Assembly (NCBI RefSeq): GCF_000026945.1
Contig: NC_012867.1
Span: 1,550,001 to 1,614,000, forward strand
DNA from: Candida dubliniensis CD36
Lineage: Eukaryota > Ascomycota > Pichiomycetes > Serinales > Debaryomycetaceae
Length of the DNA stretch: 64,000 nucleotides
Reading direction: 5' to 3'
The notes beneath the pieces were generated by a model. That model worked only from the letters and a program-made list of their open reading frames with translations, made no database searches and was not told the DNA's origin. Of this stretch, positions 39,736 to 50,304 are shown piece after piece (the first letter of the stretch is position 1; each line of letters starts with the position of its first letter). The position numbers and the translations under genes were made by a program.

Positions 39736-41748
39736 CTAGTTGTGTTCGCTTTGACCAGATATTACTCTTTGCCTTAGTAATTTGTTACTGCATTCATTTT
39801 CTTCAGTATCAGATTCATTCATTATTCTTTCAAAATGGCTGTCGAGCACTTGACTGAACGCTTCATCACTATCACAGTCTTCTCTGATTACGTCAGACCG
39901 ATCTAAACAATTATCATGCACCGACTGTGCATCTGGGTTCACTACTCTCAATATTGATCTTCGCTTACTGCTTACCAACACTTGAACATCCATTCTATCA
40001 TCCAAAGATGTTGCTTCCGAATCAACAATGCCGTTGTGTTCATAATTTCCCTCAACATCAGACTCTAACTCATTTTTGTGGTTACCAGGAATTAAATGCT
40101 CTGAGCTAGTCAATCGCGTAGACTGTAGTCTTTTTATTTTCCCAACTGGGGTTTGTGGAGGACTTTTGGTAAAAGAAAACGCCTTTTTCGGGTGAAGTCT
40201 AGGTCTACTAGGTTTAGATAAAACCAAATGAGGATTTTTCCCTTCACCCAAGTCTTTTTCTTCTTCCCTATTCTCACCATGAATTCTGCTATAATCATCA
40301 TAATGACTGCTACTATTACTGTTAGAATCTTCATCATCCACCATATTCAAAGTATCATTGGATGCAAGATAACTGTTCCGTAAACGCCGTTTGTCATAAT
40401 CTTGCCTTTTTTTCATCCATGAATCTATTGATGCACCACTCAAAGTAGAATTTGAATCATTGTCATGGTGATAAAATGGTTTTAATGTTGACGGTGGAGG
40501 ATTCAAGTATCCATATTTATAATCAATTTCATTATATTGTTGTTGCTGCAATTCCAACTTGCGTTTATTATTTCTTCTGAGAAAGAAAAGAATGAAAAGA
40601 CCTGCTATTATTGCCAATGATAGAATGGGTAAAACCGTTCCAAGAACAATTTTTACAGTAGTGTTCTGGTGTGACGATCTGGAGTTTGGCCCCTTTAGGA
40701 TATTGGCGGTGTTTTCTTTCAATGTTTCCACTGGCTTAAAACTATCAGCATCATATAAGTTTATGTGGTAGCTGTTATCTCTTTTGTTGTTGGAATCAGT
40801 TGAGTTTATCACCAATAATGTATTGAAAATGGTTGCTGCTCCCAAAATTTCATCTTCTGGTAAATTGTATTTAGTGTCTGTAGTATTCCATATCCAAGCA
40901 TTTGTAGTCATTGACAACTTGGCAAAAGTAGGTTCAGCTTGTTTATTATCCATTTCACCTCCAATCATCAATACCTGTTTAATGGTGAGCGTATCATCAA
41001 TCAATGACTCATTTAACACCGGGTCAAAGACTGGCAACAAAAGTGGGAAAGTTCTCGAGTTTACCACTGACGATCCAGAATTTCCAGAATTACGCTCAAC
41101 TTCTTGAAATGACCAACCAGAATTGAAGTTCCATGTAGCCAATTGATACATGTTTAACCACCCTTGATTCAGCTTCCCTCCTATTATTAGTTGTTCCTGA
41201 GGATTGGGTGCCAATATGTTACTAGCACCGTAGAATGGTTGTGGTTTGGTGGAAGTGGATATGTTACTGACTTTCCCCGTATTAATATTTAATGATAATA
41301 ACCGATTTGAAATGTATTTAGATTCACTGCATTCACCACCATAGATGTAGATAGTATGATTACTGTTGGAACTAGTCAACACTGTTTGATACTGATAGAA
41401 AGATGCATCTATGATGTCATCAAAGTTTAATTTAATATCTGACTCTGATGCCCAGGTATTGTCATCCTTATACTTTATAATTGAAAGTTGCCCATTCCCA
41501 CACAAGTCTTTGTTACCTGAAGAAACGGCAATCAAAGCGTACAACTCATCTTCCATTAAAAATAAAGTCGAATTAGGTGGAGGAGCAGTGAGTGCATTTA
41601 TTTGTTGATTATTGGAATAATTTGTAATATTCTTATTGGTAACTGAAAAGTCTAAAGATACCAACTCATTGTTTTTTAAATGTAAATATATTTTGCCAGT
41701 TTTGTAGGAATAAAGTGACTTCCAATTCTTGTTAACCAGCGTCACCAT
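39736..41748 (-). CDS. Kelch-repeat single-pass membrane protein, unknown function
   Basis: 670 aa. The first 340 residues look like a beta-propeller, with kelch-type Gly-Gly strands at IYIYGGEC (~134), LIIGGKL (~188) and LMIGGEMD (~261), and many N-glycosylation sequons. One membrane helix (VLGTVLPILSLAIIAGLFI, ~369-387) is followed by RRNNKRK and a 280-residue Ser/Asp/Glu-rich cytosolic tail. This is type I topology, yet no signal peptide is seen at the ATG (41746-41748), and an in-frame TAA lies just upstream. A spliced first exon or non-classical insertion would be needed. No yeast ortholog recognised. Confidence 0.7.
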   Translation of the reverse strand: MVTLVNKNWKSLYSYKTGKIYLHLKNNELVSLDFSVTNKNITNYSNNQQINALTAPPPNSTLFLMEDELYALIAVSSGNKDLCGNGQLSIIKYKDDNTWASESDIKLNFDDIIDASFYQYQTVLTSSNSNHTIYIYGGECSESKYISNRLLSLNINTGKVSNISTSTKPQPFYGASNILAPNPQEQLIIGGKLNQGWLNMYQLATWNFNSGWSFQEVERNSGNSGSSVVNSRTFPLLLPVFDPVLNESLIDDTLTIKQVLMIGGEMDNKQAEPTFAKLSMTTNAWIWNTTDTKYNLPEDEILGAATIFNTLLVINSTDSNNKRDNSYHINLYDADSFKPVETLKENTANILKGPNSRSSHQNTTVKIVLGTVLPILSLAIIAGLFILFFLRRNNKRKLELQQQQYNEIDYKYGYLNPPPSTLKPFYHHDNDSNSTLSGASIDSWMKKRQDYDKRRLRNSYLASNDTLNMVDDEDSNSNSSSHYDDYSRIHGENREEEKDLGEGKNPHLVLSKPSRPRLHPKKAFSFTKSPPQTPVGKIKRLQSTRLTSSEHLIPGNHKNELESDVEGNYEHNGIVDSEATSLDDRMDVQVLVSSKRRSILRVVNPDAQSVHDNCLDRSDVIREDCDSDEAFSQVLDSHFERIMNESDTEENECSNKLLRQRVISGQSEHN

Positions 41749-42455
41749 GACAAACGCACTTTTTTCTTTATTAAAATGATTATATTACTGATGATAATAG
41801 GAAAGGATTAAAGTATTTCGTCAAAAGTAAATAAAAAGGTAAAAACAAAGCAATTGTGAAACCTGAAAAATATGTAAAAACAAAAAAAGAATCTTGTGAT
41901 CGTCAAATAAAAGCTGTGTGTATTATATTTGAATTTAAAACAGTGATCAAAATGTAGATGAAAACAACGATAAAGACGAGGTTGTTGATAATGATGATGT
42001 CTTTCTTTACGCTTTCAAGTAATTCGTCTTTGATGAGGGTATGTTACTCGGTCAATCAACTTTTTCCGTTTGTTTACATATTTCCTAAACAGGAAAAATA
42101 ATATGCTACCAGCACATATAATTAAATACGTTGCAAGGCCCGCATAATGAAATTTCAATTTGTCGTGACTTCTTTATTCTGAGGGGTAGGGGGCTATTTT
42201 GGGGGTGAAATTCCCTAAATAATAATGAATGTTCTTCCAAAAATGCAAGCAGTAGAACTGTTAACTATGGTAATTTTATAAAAAGAGGTTTGAGGTTTTT
42301 GACCCTTGATTAAGACATTTATAGTACAATGGTTGAATTAGCCAGCAAAAAATAAAAATGATCTAGAATTGATCCTTGCGCGCCAATAACATGAAAAACT
42401 GAATAAAAAAAATAAAGCTCAATATGTCTTCTTTATTTTCGTATCAGAAAACTCC
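41749..42455. other. Divergent promoter region, Kelch gene and DSS4
   Basis: Shared upstream DNA of two divergent genes. A 48-codon plus-strand ATG frame at 41958 (MKTTIKTRLLIMMMSFF) has a GTATGT donor-like site at 42038 but no convincing branch site after it. Nothing else is supported. Confidence 0.45.
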
Positions 42456-42908
42456 ATGGCATCAACAACAATCGAACATCTCGATATTGAAAAGCTATTA
42501 TCAGAGAATAAACCTGTCATTTTAAGGTGTCCCTTTAAAGAATGTAATACTAGAATAATTACTTATTCCAACAAATTGATTCATTTGCAAATACACAATG
42601 CCCCCAATGCCATAAAGGCCGTACCTCATAACTCACCAGAATTGTCCAATAAAACAATTGATTTTTATCAGATAAACGATGTCTGGGATTTTGATAACAT
42701 AGGGGTCAGTAGACCATCCAGTGAGATATCTCAGGACCCAATAATTAGCCATGATAACGAGTCGACAATACATATTGAAAGATTGATTGTCTGTAGTGAA
42801 TGTGATCGAGGTCCATTAGGGTTTGCTGGGATACCCAACGGAGAAGAGACAGATCATAAAAATCTAGTTTATTTCCTAAGTCGTGACAGTGTTGCTTATG
42901 AATACTGA
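42456..42908 (+). CDS. DSS4: Mss4-type Rab chaperone/exchange factor Dss4
   Basis: 150 aa zinc-binding protein of the Mss4 family, which binds nucleotide-free exocytic Rab GTPases (Sec4/Ypt1) and acts as a chaperone or weak exchange factor. Zinc ligands are in CPFKECNTRII (Cys-x4-Cys) and IVCSECDRGPLGF (Cys-x2-Cys). The Rab-contact block INDVWDFDNIGVSR matches VPDVWDFDNVGVSR of S. cerevisiae Dss4 and VEDMFIFENVGFT of human Mss4. Likely partner of YPT-type GTPases such as the one at 51 kb. Confidence 0.92.
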   Translation: MASTTIEHLDIEKLLSENKPVILRCPFKECNTRIITYSNKLIHLQIHNAPNAIKAVPHNSPELSNKTIDFYQINDVWDFDNIGVSRPSSEISQDPIISHDNESTIHIERLIVCSECDRGPLGFAGIPNGEETDHKNLVYFLSRDSVAYEY

Positions 42909-44082
42909 GAAAGAAGCATAGAAATATATAGAAATAATAATAAATAAGATCACTCTTGCCTCTAGTTTATGTTGTGTATTGTAGACCATGCCTACAATTC
43001 TACTTCAAAATAATTTAAACTTTCGTAGCACCACTATCAAAATACTTGAGAAAGAATTCTTGGACTAAAGTTAGTTTCAATGTTTGTTGTCTTTTTGTGT
43101 GGGGATTAGTCGGTACCGTGCAATATGGTTTGGATAACTATCGCAAAGACAGATTTCCCTCCGCTAAAAAATTCAAATCGAATGGGACATCGCGATAATA
43201 ATAATAATTATATAGTACCAAGAATTTTTTAGAATTTGATCTCTTCTTTGGCACACGTGCCTCCCCCCTTAATTTATTTCTTTTTTTTTTGTTATTTTAC
43301 TTGCTTTTTACGTGAAACGATGAAAACAATTCTTCTCCACCTCCTTCAGTTAAAGTTCAAGAATTTCTTATTTTAATTGAGTTGAACAAAGAACAAGTAT
43401 TTGGAACCTTGGTGTATTCTTAACCTTGTTTGAAAGATATTGTTAGAATTACATCCACAATAACGTTGTTTATTTTTTTTTGTTTGTTTGTTTCGAATTA
43501 CAAGTATATGTAATTGTCAAACCTTACCTACCACAGTTCAATCCAACAAGGAGGCAGTCTGTTTGTCTATGGTGATCACGTTTTTTTACATCAAATGATG
43601 TCGTTTATCTCAGCTCATTTTGTAATTAATTCTCTTATCAACTTGCATTAAAAAAAAAGAACTAATCAATCTAAAATCCTTCTAGATTAAATAACACAAT
43701 AATGGAAAACACGATCTGATTTACAACCAAACATGAGAAGCTATTTCTTTATCTTCTTGTATGTTCTACAATCCCCTCTCTCTCTTTGGTTCTCCAAACG
43801 TATACACACCAACACAGCCTTAGTACATACTGATTAGTCGCATAAAATACGTGATAAACTTAGTTTTGTGGTGTTGCGGAAAATTGCTGTCACTTGGTTT
43901 ATATTCTTCTATCATTTTTCTTCTTTGTTTTTTTTTCGCCTTCTTCGGATTTCTATATATAAGCCACAATTTAACAATTCAGTTTTCGTAATCATCTCCG
44001 ACTCCTTTTTCTTTATATATACCGTTAAAGCTAACCCCATTTACAACAAATCGTCGTTATTTTCATCATCAGTGTGTCTGAA
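42909..44082. other. Intergenic, promoter of transporter gene
   Basis: 1.17 kb leader region with a TATA element (TATATATAAG, 43954-43963) 120 bp before the ATG at 44083. T runs are frequent. No coding or RNA gene recognised. Confidence 0.5.
43954..43963 (+). promoter_or_regulatory. TATA box of the auxin-efflux-type transporter gene
   Basis: TATATATAAG located 120 bp upstream of the chosen ATG. Confidence 0.5.
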
Positions 44083-45435
44083 ATGGGATATAGTCTATCA
44101 GCTTTAGTTTCTACCAATCCGTCGTCACTTTCTTATTTTGACATATCATTTTTGACTTTTGAAGCCGTACTAGAGGTTGTTATAATATGTTGTGCTGGGT
44201 TCGTTGCTGCCAAAACCGGTCTATTGACCACTCAGGGACAGAAAACTTTATCATCTTTGAATGTTGATTTGTTCACCCCGTGTTTAATATTTACCAAGCT
44301 TGCACCCAACTTGTCGTTTAGTAAGTTAATCGAAATCATTATCATACCGATTTTTTACGCTGTATCCACAGGAGTGTCTTATTGGAGCTCCCGAATAGTT
44401 AGCAGGGCTTTGAGCTTGAACATTCCTGAGACAGATTTTGTCACTGCTATGGCAGTCTTTGGTAATTCAAACTCGTTACCGGTGAGTTTAGTTTTAACAT
44501 TGAGCTACACCCTTCCTGACTTGTTGTGGGACGACTTGGAAGACGACAACACCGATAAAGTCGCTGGTAGAGGGATATTGTACTTGTTAATTTTCCAGCA
44601 ATTGGGACAGGTATTGCGTTGGTCCTGGGGGTTCAACACATTGTTAAGAAAGCGTTCGCAGTTAGAGTTGAACACATATTACACTAAACATGGCAAGATT
44701 GTCTTGCACGAAAATTGTCGTTTGATTGAAGGTGAGGATGAGCAGTTTTTGTACATGGATTCGAATCAACAAGACGAAGACGAAGAGCTAGAACAACAGA
44801 CAGAAACAACAAGGGAAATTTCGTTGTCAGAAGACGAAGACAACAATAGCAAACCATTTACAGCATTTATTTGCCAGCTCCCTGGGGTTAAACAGTTTTT
44901 GTCATTTATGAACCCGCCACTTTATGCCATGTTGGTATCCATTATAGTTGCATCAATCCCATATTTGAAGAATTGGATTTTTGACAGCGAACAAAACTCC
45001 ATCGTTTACAACACATTCACCAAAGCGGTCACCACTTTAGGGGGTGTTTCCATCCCACTAATCTTAATAGTCTTGGGGTCAAACTTGTATCCCTCAAACG
45101 ACATCCCACCACCATCAAAGCACTACAACAGAATACTATTTGGGTCATTATTATCGAGAATGATCTTGCCCAGTGTCGTGTTGTTGCCAATAATAGCCAT
45201 GTGTGTCAAGTACATCAAGGCATCAATTTTGGATGACCCGATTTTCTTAATCGTTGCGTTCATATTGACAGTTAGTCCTCCAGCTATACAGTTGTCGCAA
45301 ATCACCCAGCTCAACAACGTTTACCAGAAAGAGATGAGCGGGGTTCTATTTTGGGGGTACGTTGTGTTGGTAGTTCCAACCACGATATCGATCGTTGTTT
45401 GCTCCTTAAAAGTTTTAGAGTGGGCAAAGCAATAG
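44083..45435 (+). CDS. Auxin efflux carrier (AEC) family transporter, Ecm3-like
   Basis: 450 aa from the ATG at 44083; the longer frame begins at GTG. Membrane protein of the AEC/bile-acid-type family: about five helices at the N-terminus (FEAVLEVVIICCAGFVAAKTGLL; LIEIIIIPIFYAVSTGVSY), a 130-residue acidic cytosolic loop (DEDEELEQQTETT), and about five helices at the C-terminus (AMLVSIIVASIPYL; GGVSIPLILIVLGSNL; LLPIIAMCVKYI; VLVVPTTISIVVCSL). The NSNSLPVSLV and GGVSIPLILIVLG stretches match yeast Ecm3/YNL095C proteins. Substrate unknown. Confidence 0.85.
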   Translation: MGYSLSALVSTNPSSLSYFDISFLTFEAVLEVVIICCAGFVAAKTGLLTTQGQKTLSSLNVDLFTPCLIFTKLAPNLSFSKLIEIIIIPIFYAVSTGVSYWSSRIVSRALSLNIPETDFVTAMAVFGNSNSLPVSLVLTLSYTLPDLLWDDLEDDNTDKVAGRGILYLLIFQQLGQVLRWSWGFNTLLRKRSQLELNTYYTKHGKIVLHENCRLIEGEDEQFLYMDSNQQDEDEELEQQTETTREISLSEDEDNNSKPFTAFICQLPGVKQFLSFMNPPLYAMLVSIIVASIPYLKNWIFDSEQNSIVYNTFTKAVTTLGGVSIPLILIVLGSNLYPSNDIPPPSKHYNRILFGSLLSRMILPSVVLLPIIAMCVKYIKASILDDPIFLIVAFILTVSPPAIQLSQITQLNNVYQKEMSGVLFWGYVVLVVPTTISIVVCSLKVLEWAKQ

Positions 45436-45568
45436 AGCATGTAGGCTATGCTAAGGGAATATCACAATATACACATAAGATTAGGATATAGTTATTCGCA
45501 TATATATATTTATGTGTTTAAAACTACTTGGTCAACAATTGTAGAAATATTTAAAACTAGAAAATGAT

Positions 45569-46975
45569 TTATGCGGTACTGGCACACAATGCTGCACCGA
45601 CACCTGACCCATCTTTGGCAATCTTCAAATAGATCTTTTTATTAGTACCCTTCAAAGGATTGATTTTTTCAACCGACTCTAACACAGCCTGTCTGAATCC
45701 AGGGTAGAATTCGACCACAGAACCGTCACAACCAACCTCAAAGTCTCTATCGTCGTCTTTATATTGGTCTTTCACTTTTTTGGCTATAGCAGCAATTGGA
45801 ATAGCCGACAAATGTGCTGCTCTCTTGGAAATCGCTCTTGTCAAACGTTGAATAACCACACGTTCCTCTTTGTTGGTTTCCAATCTGAGAACGTTTTGAA
45901 GAATAAGACCCGACATCCTCAAATCGGTGGAGTCATCAATCTGGAGATAAGACAACACTTCAGCATCCAATAACCATGGCTCTTGAATTCTGTGTGGCAA
46001 GGACCCGCCTCTTGCCTTGTACAACTCCTGGAAAATCAAGCCCTTTTCAAACAAATTAATCAAGACAACTCTCAAAATTTCTCCTAAAAACATCCCACTG
46101 ATTCTTTTTTCAAACAAGTGATAGCCTGGGTTAGCAGTTTCAGAATCGACAATTTTATCAAACTCAGTACATGGCAAGATCTTCAAGCCATTGTCGAATG
46201 ATCCCCATTCTGTGTTGATGACCATACCTTTGGAGCTGGCCAACTTGGGAATTTTTGACTCGAAATAGGCACCATTAGTTCCTGTACCAAAAATACACCC
46301 AATGATTGTGTTTCTGTTTGTCTTTTCTGGGTCATTGGAGTAAGCAGCAGTAAGCAAAGTTCCAACCGTGTCGTTTGCGATAGCAACAACTTTGACATTG
46401 ACCTCCAAGACAGTCAAATTTGCTTGCAACAACTCAACCACGTCACGGTCAACCGCATCAGGGATGTCAAAACCTTTGGTCCATCTGATTAATGTACCAC
46501 GGTCCAATGCTGTTTGGTTAACAGGGAAAGAGAAAGTGAACCCCAACTTGAGTGGCTCAGCATTTTTCGCAGAACATGCTTCCGAATGGTGTTCCAATAA
46601 GAAAGATTGGACTTTCTTTGCCAAAAAGGAAAATAAATCATCGGACTTTTCTGCTTTCATCAAATCCACTGGGAGTCGATACTTGCTTTGCTTCATGGTA
46701 AATGTGTGGTCACCTTTCAAGTCAATTGAACAGACTCTGAAATTAGTCCCACCTAAATCGGCTGCCAAATACAACCCCACTTCTTTCCCAGTGGGAATTG
46801 AGGTGACATATGTTGGAATCATAGGCATGACATCTTTTGATGGTTTTGGTGATTCCAAACCAACATTCATTGATTCAATGAAGTATTCAGTTGCTTTGAC
46901 TAAAAAATCATCTTTGATATCAAATGCCTTTTCAATTGAGCTGACAGTTTCTTCTAATTTGGGTGAAAGTGACAT
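45569..46975 (-). CDS. GLK1: Glucokinase
   Basis: 468 aa ROK-unrelated hexokinase-family enzyme phosphorylating glucose with ATP at the first step of glycolysis. Visible motifs: LAADLGGTNFRVCS (phosphate-1 loop), LGFTFSFPVNQ (sugar-binding loop), NDTVGTLL, GTGTNGAY and the C-terminal GSGVGAAL. Length is typical of fungal glucokinases. C. albicans has two near-identical copies, GLK1 and GLK4, so the symbol could be either. A TATATA element (~47078-47088) and a six-copy GAC repeat (47115-47132) lie upstream. Confidence 0.92.
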   Translation of the reverse strand: MSLSPKLEETVSSIEKAFDIKDDFLVKATEYFIESMNVGLESPKPSKDVMPMIPTYVTSIPTGKEVGLYLAADLGGTNFRVCSIDLKGDHTFTMKQSKYRLPVDLMKAEKSDDLFSFLAKKVQSFLLEHHSEACSAKNAEPLKLGFTFSFPVNQTALDRGTLIRWTKGFDIPDAVDRDVVELLQANLTVLEVNVKVVAIANDTVGTLLTAAYSNDPEKTNRNTIIGCIFGTGTNGAYFESKIPKLASSKGMVINTEWGSFDNGLKILPCTEFDKIVDSETANPGYHLFEKRISGMFLGEILRVVLINLFEKGLIFQELYKARGGSLPHRIQEPWLLDAEVLSYLQIDDSTDLRMSGLILQNVLRLETNKEERVVIQRLTRAISKRAAHLSAIPIAAIAKKVKDQYKDDDRDFEVGCDGSVVEFYPGFRQAVLESVEKINPLKGTNKKIYLKIAKDGSGVGAALCASTA

Positions 46976-48972
46976 GATTGAGAAATATAGAGTTTAAAGT
47001 TTAACTTAAATGAACAACAATGAAAGAAGTTTTGGAAAAACGATCTAAAAAAAAAAAAGAAAGATAATGGACACGAAATATATAAAAAGCAAGGGGTTCC
47101 GACTCACACCACGAGACGACGACGACGACGACAATTGGTAGGAGAATAACGGGGAAAAAATCTCGGAAAATCTGGAAGATTGCTGCCTCGTTCCCACCCC
47201 CCAGAAAAATTATTTGTACATTAAAATTACTCGCGCCCCATTTCACCCCATTTTTTCCTCCCCCAAAAAAATCAATTGTTCGAAATCCGGACAGAAGAAA
47301 AAGCCCCGCAAGAAAATAACACAAAATTCGTTGTCCACCAAATCGTTGAATTAGTGATTGACAAGCAAAATCATCTCAGATTTGTTTGATGGTTTCCGAC
47401 GTTTCCAGATGGAAAATTGAAACTGCATATATTTAAGCATAATAAGCTAAACTTATGCATTGAGTAGACGAGCGGCCATTATTGGTTTTTCCGGTAACGC
47501 AGTTCTCATTCCATAGAATACTGTTGGTGTTGTTTTCGCACCCATTTCTTGTAACTAGTACAAAGCTGCACGTGACCGAATGCTCTCATCTATTCAACCA
47601 ACCTCTTCCAGAGTTGTTAATAAACAGTGAATTCTAAAGACTCTGCATGTTAATTCTAGTTGATGCAACTGGATGTCTTGTGCTTTTTCTTCACGTTTTC
47701 ATTTGGGACAAATAATGTCATCGATATCTTGACGTAGCAATTCTCAGTTATGAGGTAGTAAGGATAACAACAACCCTAGCTCAGGCCTCTTGGTTACGGG
47801 ACAACCGAGTATCATCATACCACTAGAGTTGGACAATTATATATATTTCCCCTGAAGCACCTTGCCGTCAACTACGATATAGGTCTATATACTTAACTAG
47901 AGAAAATACAAGCTATTAACATAGTTTGATCGTTACATCAGTTCAGCAGTTAACTTGAGATAATTTATAAAATAGTAATTTTATATTGGATTTCCATTAG
48001 TATTCAATTCTTCTAACTCGGGTTAACCCCGTTATTTATGAATGGCTACATAATTAACTTCTTTTATCAGTGGTGATATTCACTTAAAATGAATTCAAGT
48101 ATATAATACTTGTATTTCTCTAATTAAACCTATAATATAATATAATATAATATAATATTTTTTCTTGATAATTCTTCTGAAATAATTTAGATTATGTGCA
48201 AAATAGAACAGATGTGTGTACGGCAATTCCTAATACACCACATGAATTTCAGTTACCCTAAAATGTCGTAGATAATTACTTGTAGCCAATATGCATCATT
48301 TGTAAGATGTTGATTGATTATCTTGATGTCACACTTGATCTAATCTGTAAATGGTTATTTCTATCGGTGGAAGCAGCAGCGGTAGACATAATTGATTAAC
48401 AGGAGTGATAAACCTAATTGAATTAATATATAAAATATGGTTGATATTATATATGTAATTGATAGTTTATATCTCTCTTCATTAGTGGCCAGTCTCTAAA
48501 GGAGATTTCAACTTTATCTATAATCCACCTTCCTCTTTCTAGCACACTTTACATGCGTAAATTACATGTGTATCTTTACTCTTCAATAGATAATTAAACA
48601 CACATATAACTATTAACACACTTTTAACACACTTTTATACGTGTCCTCATTTTCTTACACGTATCATTATAATATTTGCTCGTTCTTGGATTACACTATG
48701 ACGATATAATAATCTTGTATTCGCTGTAATATTAGCAGAGTGTGTAATATTTGACGATTCTGCATACTTCGTCATAAACACTCACACCTAAAATGTGTTA
48801 ACAATTGGTTGCAAAGTTATCGACATACTTCTATCTATAAAAACACATACTTGCCCCTTTTTTTACACTTTTATATATTTTTATAGAATACTCAGAAGGA
48901 ACTTCAACATTATTAATTCGATCTTTGTTTGATTTTCACCCTTATCTGAACCAATCAGAAAAGTTCAAAAAA
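46976..48972. other. 2-kb divergent promoter region, glucokinase and unknown gene
   Basis: Large AT-rich region. Near the glucokinase end it has A runs and GAC x6 (47115-47132). In the middle is a pentanucleotide TATAA-type repeat (48131-48158) and an AT-rich block (48,000-48,700) with repeats ACACACTTTTA (twice, 48611-48640). A 107-codon frame at 47001-47324 on the minus strand is low-complexity and rejected. Length suggests complex regulation of the gene at 48973. Confidence 0.5.
48131..48158. repeat. TATAA-type pentanucleotide repeat
   Basis: Five tandem copies of a TATAA/ATATA unit in the AT-rich intergenic region. Confidence 0.8.
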
Positions 48973-49692
48973 ATGTACGGAAGATCAAGAGGTTATGGTA
49001 GATACAGGAGTGGGAACAGGTATGGCTCATCTTTGTCGTATGGGAGAAGCCAGTCAAGTAGTGGTGGATACAGCAAACAGACCTACCCAAAACCACAGCA
49101 GCAGCAGCAGCAGCAACAACAGCAAGGGATTCCAAAATACAAACAAAAATATTCTCAAACTCCACGTTCAAACCAATATGGACAATCAGTTAGACAAAAG
49201 AGTCAGAATTATAAGCCAACCACTTCATCTAATCAATATAAGAAAAAGACTGTCAACAAAACTGTCAACAAAACTGTCAACGTTAATCAACAACCGAGAA
49301 GAAGTAGATGGGGCTTGGGTGGGTTTAGAAGTATGTGGCGCATTCCAATGATATTAATATGTTGCCGTGGGGTTTCAAGAAACCGTCATCAACCACCGCA
49401 ACCACCGCCACCACAACCACCACAACCACCACAACCAGCTCAGCAGAACCAACCTGTCAATGTCATCAATGTTAATTATCCTCCTGCTCCTGAGAATACC
49501 AGTACTCCTGCACAACATCCTCAACTGGTCACTAACATTCCAGAAGAGAGTTTACCAAAGTCTTCACAAAATACCAACACAAAACACGATGAGAATCATT
49601 CAAATCCACCATACCATAATGCCGAAGAAGAGAAGAAGGTCGACGCATATGAAAATAACGTGGTTCCACCAGCACACACGCAGAGCCAATAG
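48973..49692 (+). CDS. Unrecognised low-complexity protein (Tyr/Gly-, Gln-, Pro-rich)
   Basis: 239 aa from the ATG at 48973 (TTG at 48925 rejected). Order: Arg/Gly/Tyr-rich N-terminus (MYGRSRGYGRYRSGNRYGSS) like RNA-binding prion-like segments; Gln tract near 40-50; Lys/Gln/Tyr-rich basic part; tandem TVNK repeat x3 from ACTGTCAACAAA units at 49249-49284; a short hydrophobic part with two adjacent Cys (MWRIPMILICCRG, ~138-150); a Pro/Gln repeat; and an acidic disordered tail. No domain recognised. The paired Cys next to a hydrophobic stretch suggests membrane attachment by palmitoylation, which is inference. Possibly lineage-specific. Confidence 0.7.
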   Translation: MYGRSRGYGRYRSGNRYGSSLSYGRSQSSSGGYSKQTYPKPQQQQQQQQQQGIPKYKQKYSQTPRSNQYGQSVRQKSQNYKPTTSSNQYKKKTVNKTVNKTVNVNQQPRRSRWGLGGFRSMWRIPMILICCRGVSRNRHQPPQPPPPQPPQPPQPAQQNQPVNVINVNYPPAPENTSTPAQHPQLVTNIPEESLPKSSQNTNTKHDENHSNPPYHNAEEEKKVDAYENNVVPPAHTQSQ

Positions 49693-50304
49693 CATGTGGT
49701 TTCTATGTAATCAACATATGCTAGTATTGCATTCACATATTGTTTAGCAACTGGCTTTATGGTTTCTCTACCAAGTATAGTTTCAAATATAATTTTTGTA
49801 TTTATCTATCTATCCATATATGCTTCCCAGAAAGATACTTTCACCTCTACACCATCGATGATATTGTGATTGTATTGTAACATAGTCAGTACTGTTTTAA
49901 AGAAATGTAAAGTCAATCTTTAATATGTTTGCTTTATTGGTAGCGCAAATCCTCTCAAATTAACTCATGGTGTAAATTCATGATCACAAATGAAGATACC
50001 TTTGATTTGAGTAATTTGATCATCTTACAAGTATCTTAGACATTTTGAATAGAATATTCAGTGCTTGGCGTGCTGATACAATCATGAATTTGGGGATTTA
50101 TAAAGATTCCTATTGTATGCTTGTTGTCGTGTACCTGTGTATGATTTATAAGTCGAATTGTGTAAGAGAGACAGAAAGAAAAAAAAAACTTAGCAGAATA
50201 AACAGAGCAGAGGCCAGAAACAATCGTTAACAGTACTGAAATAACACACACACAGCGTTATCAATAACAGCACAAGAGTATAATAATATTCACAACTCAC
50301 CATC
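49693..50304. other. Intergenic region before SMB1
   Basis: AT-rich DNA between the unknown gene and SMB1. Short ATG frames on either strand overlap each other and look random. The SMB1 promoter lies in the last 200 bp. Confidence 0.45.

Noticed and set aside
41958..42104. Short plus-strand ATG frame with a donor-like GTATGT, possible first exon of DSS4
   Set aside because: DSS4 is complete from its own ATG, and no good branch site or acceptor joins the two.
47001..47324. 107-codon minus-strand frame upstream of glucokinase
   Set aside because: Low-complexity (poly-Val from the GAC repeat), in the promoter of a real gene.
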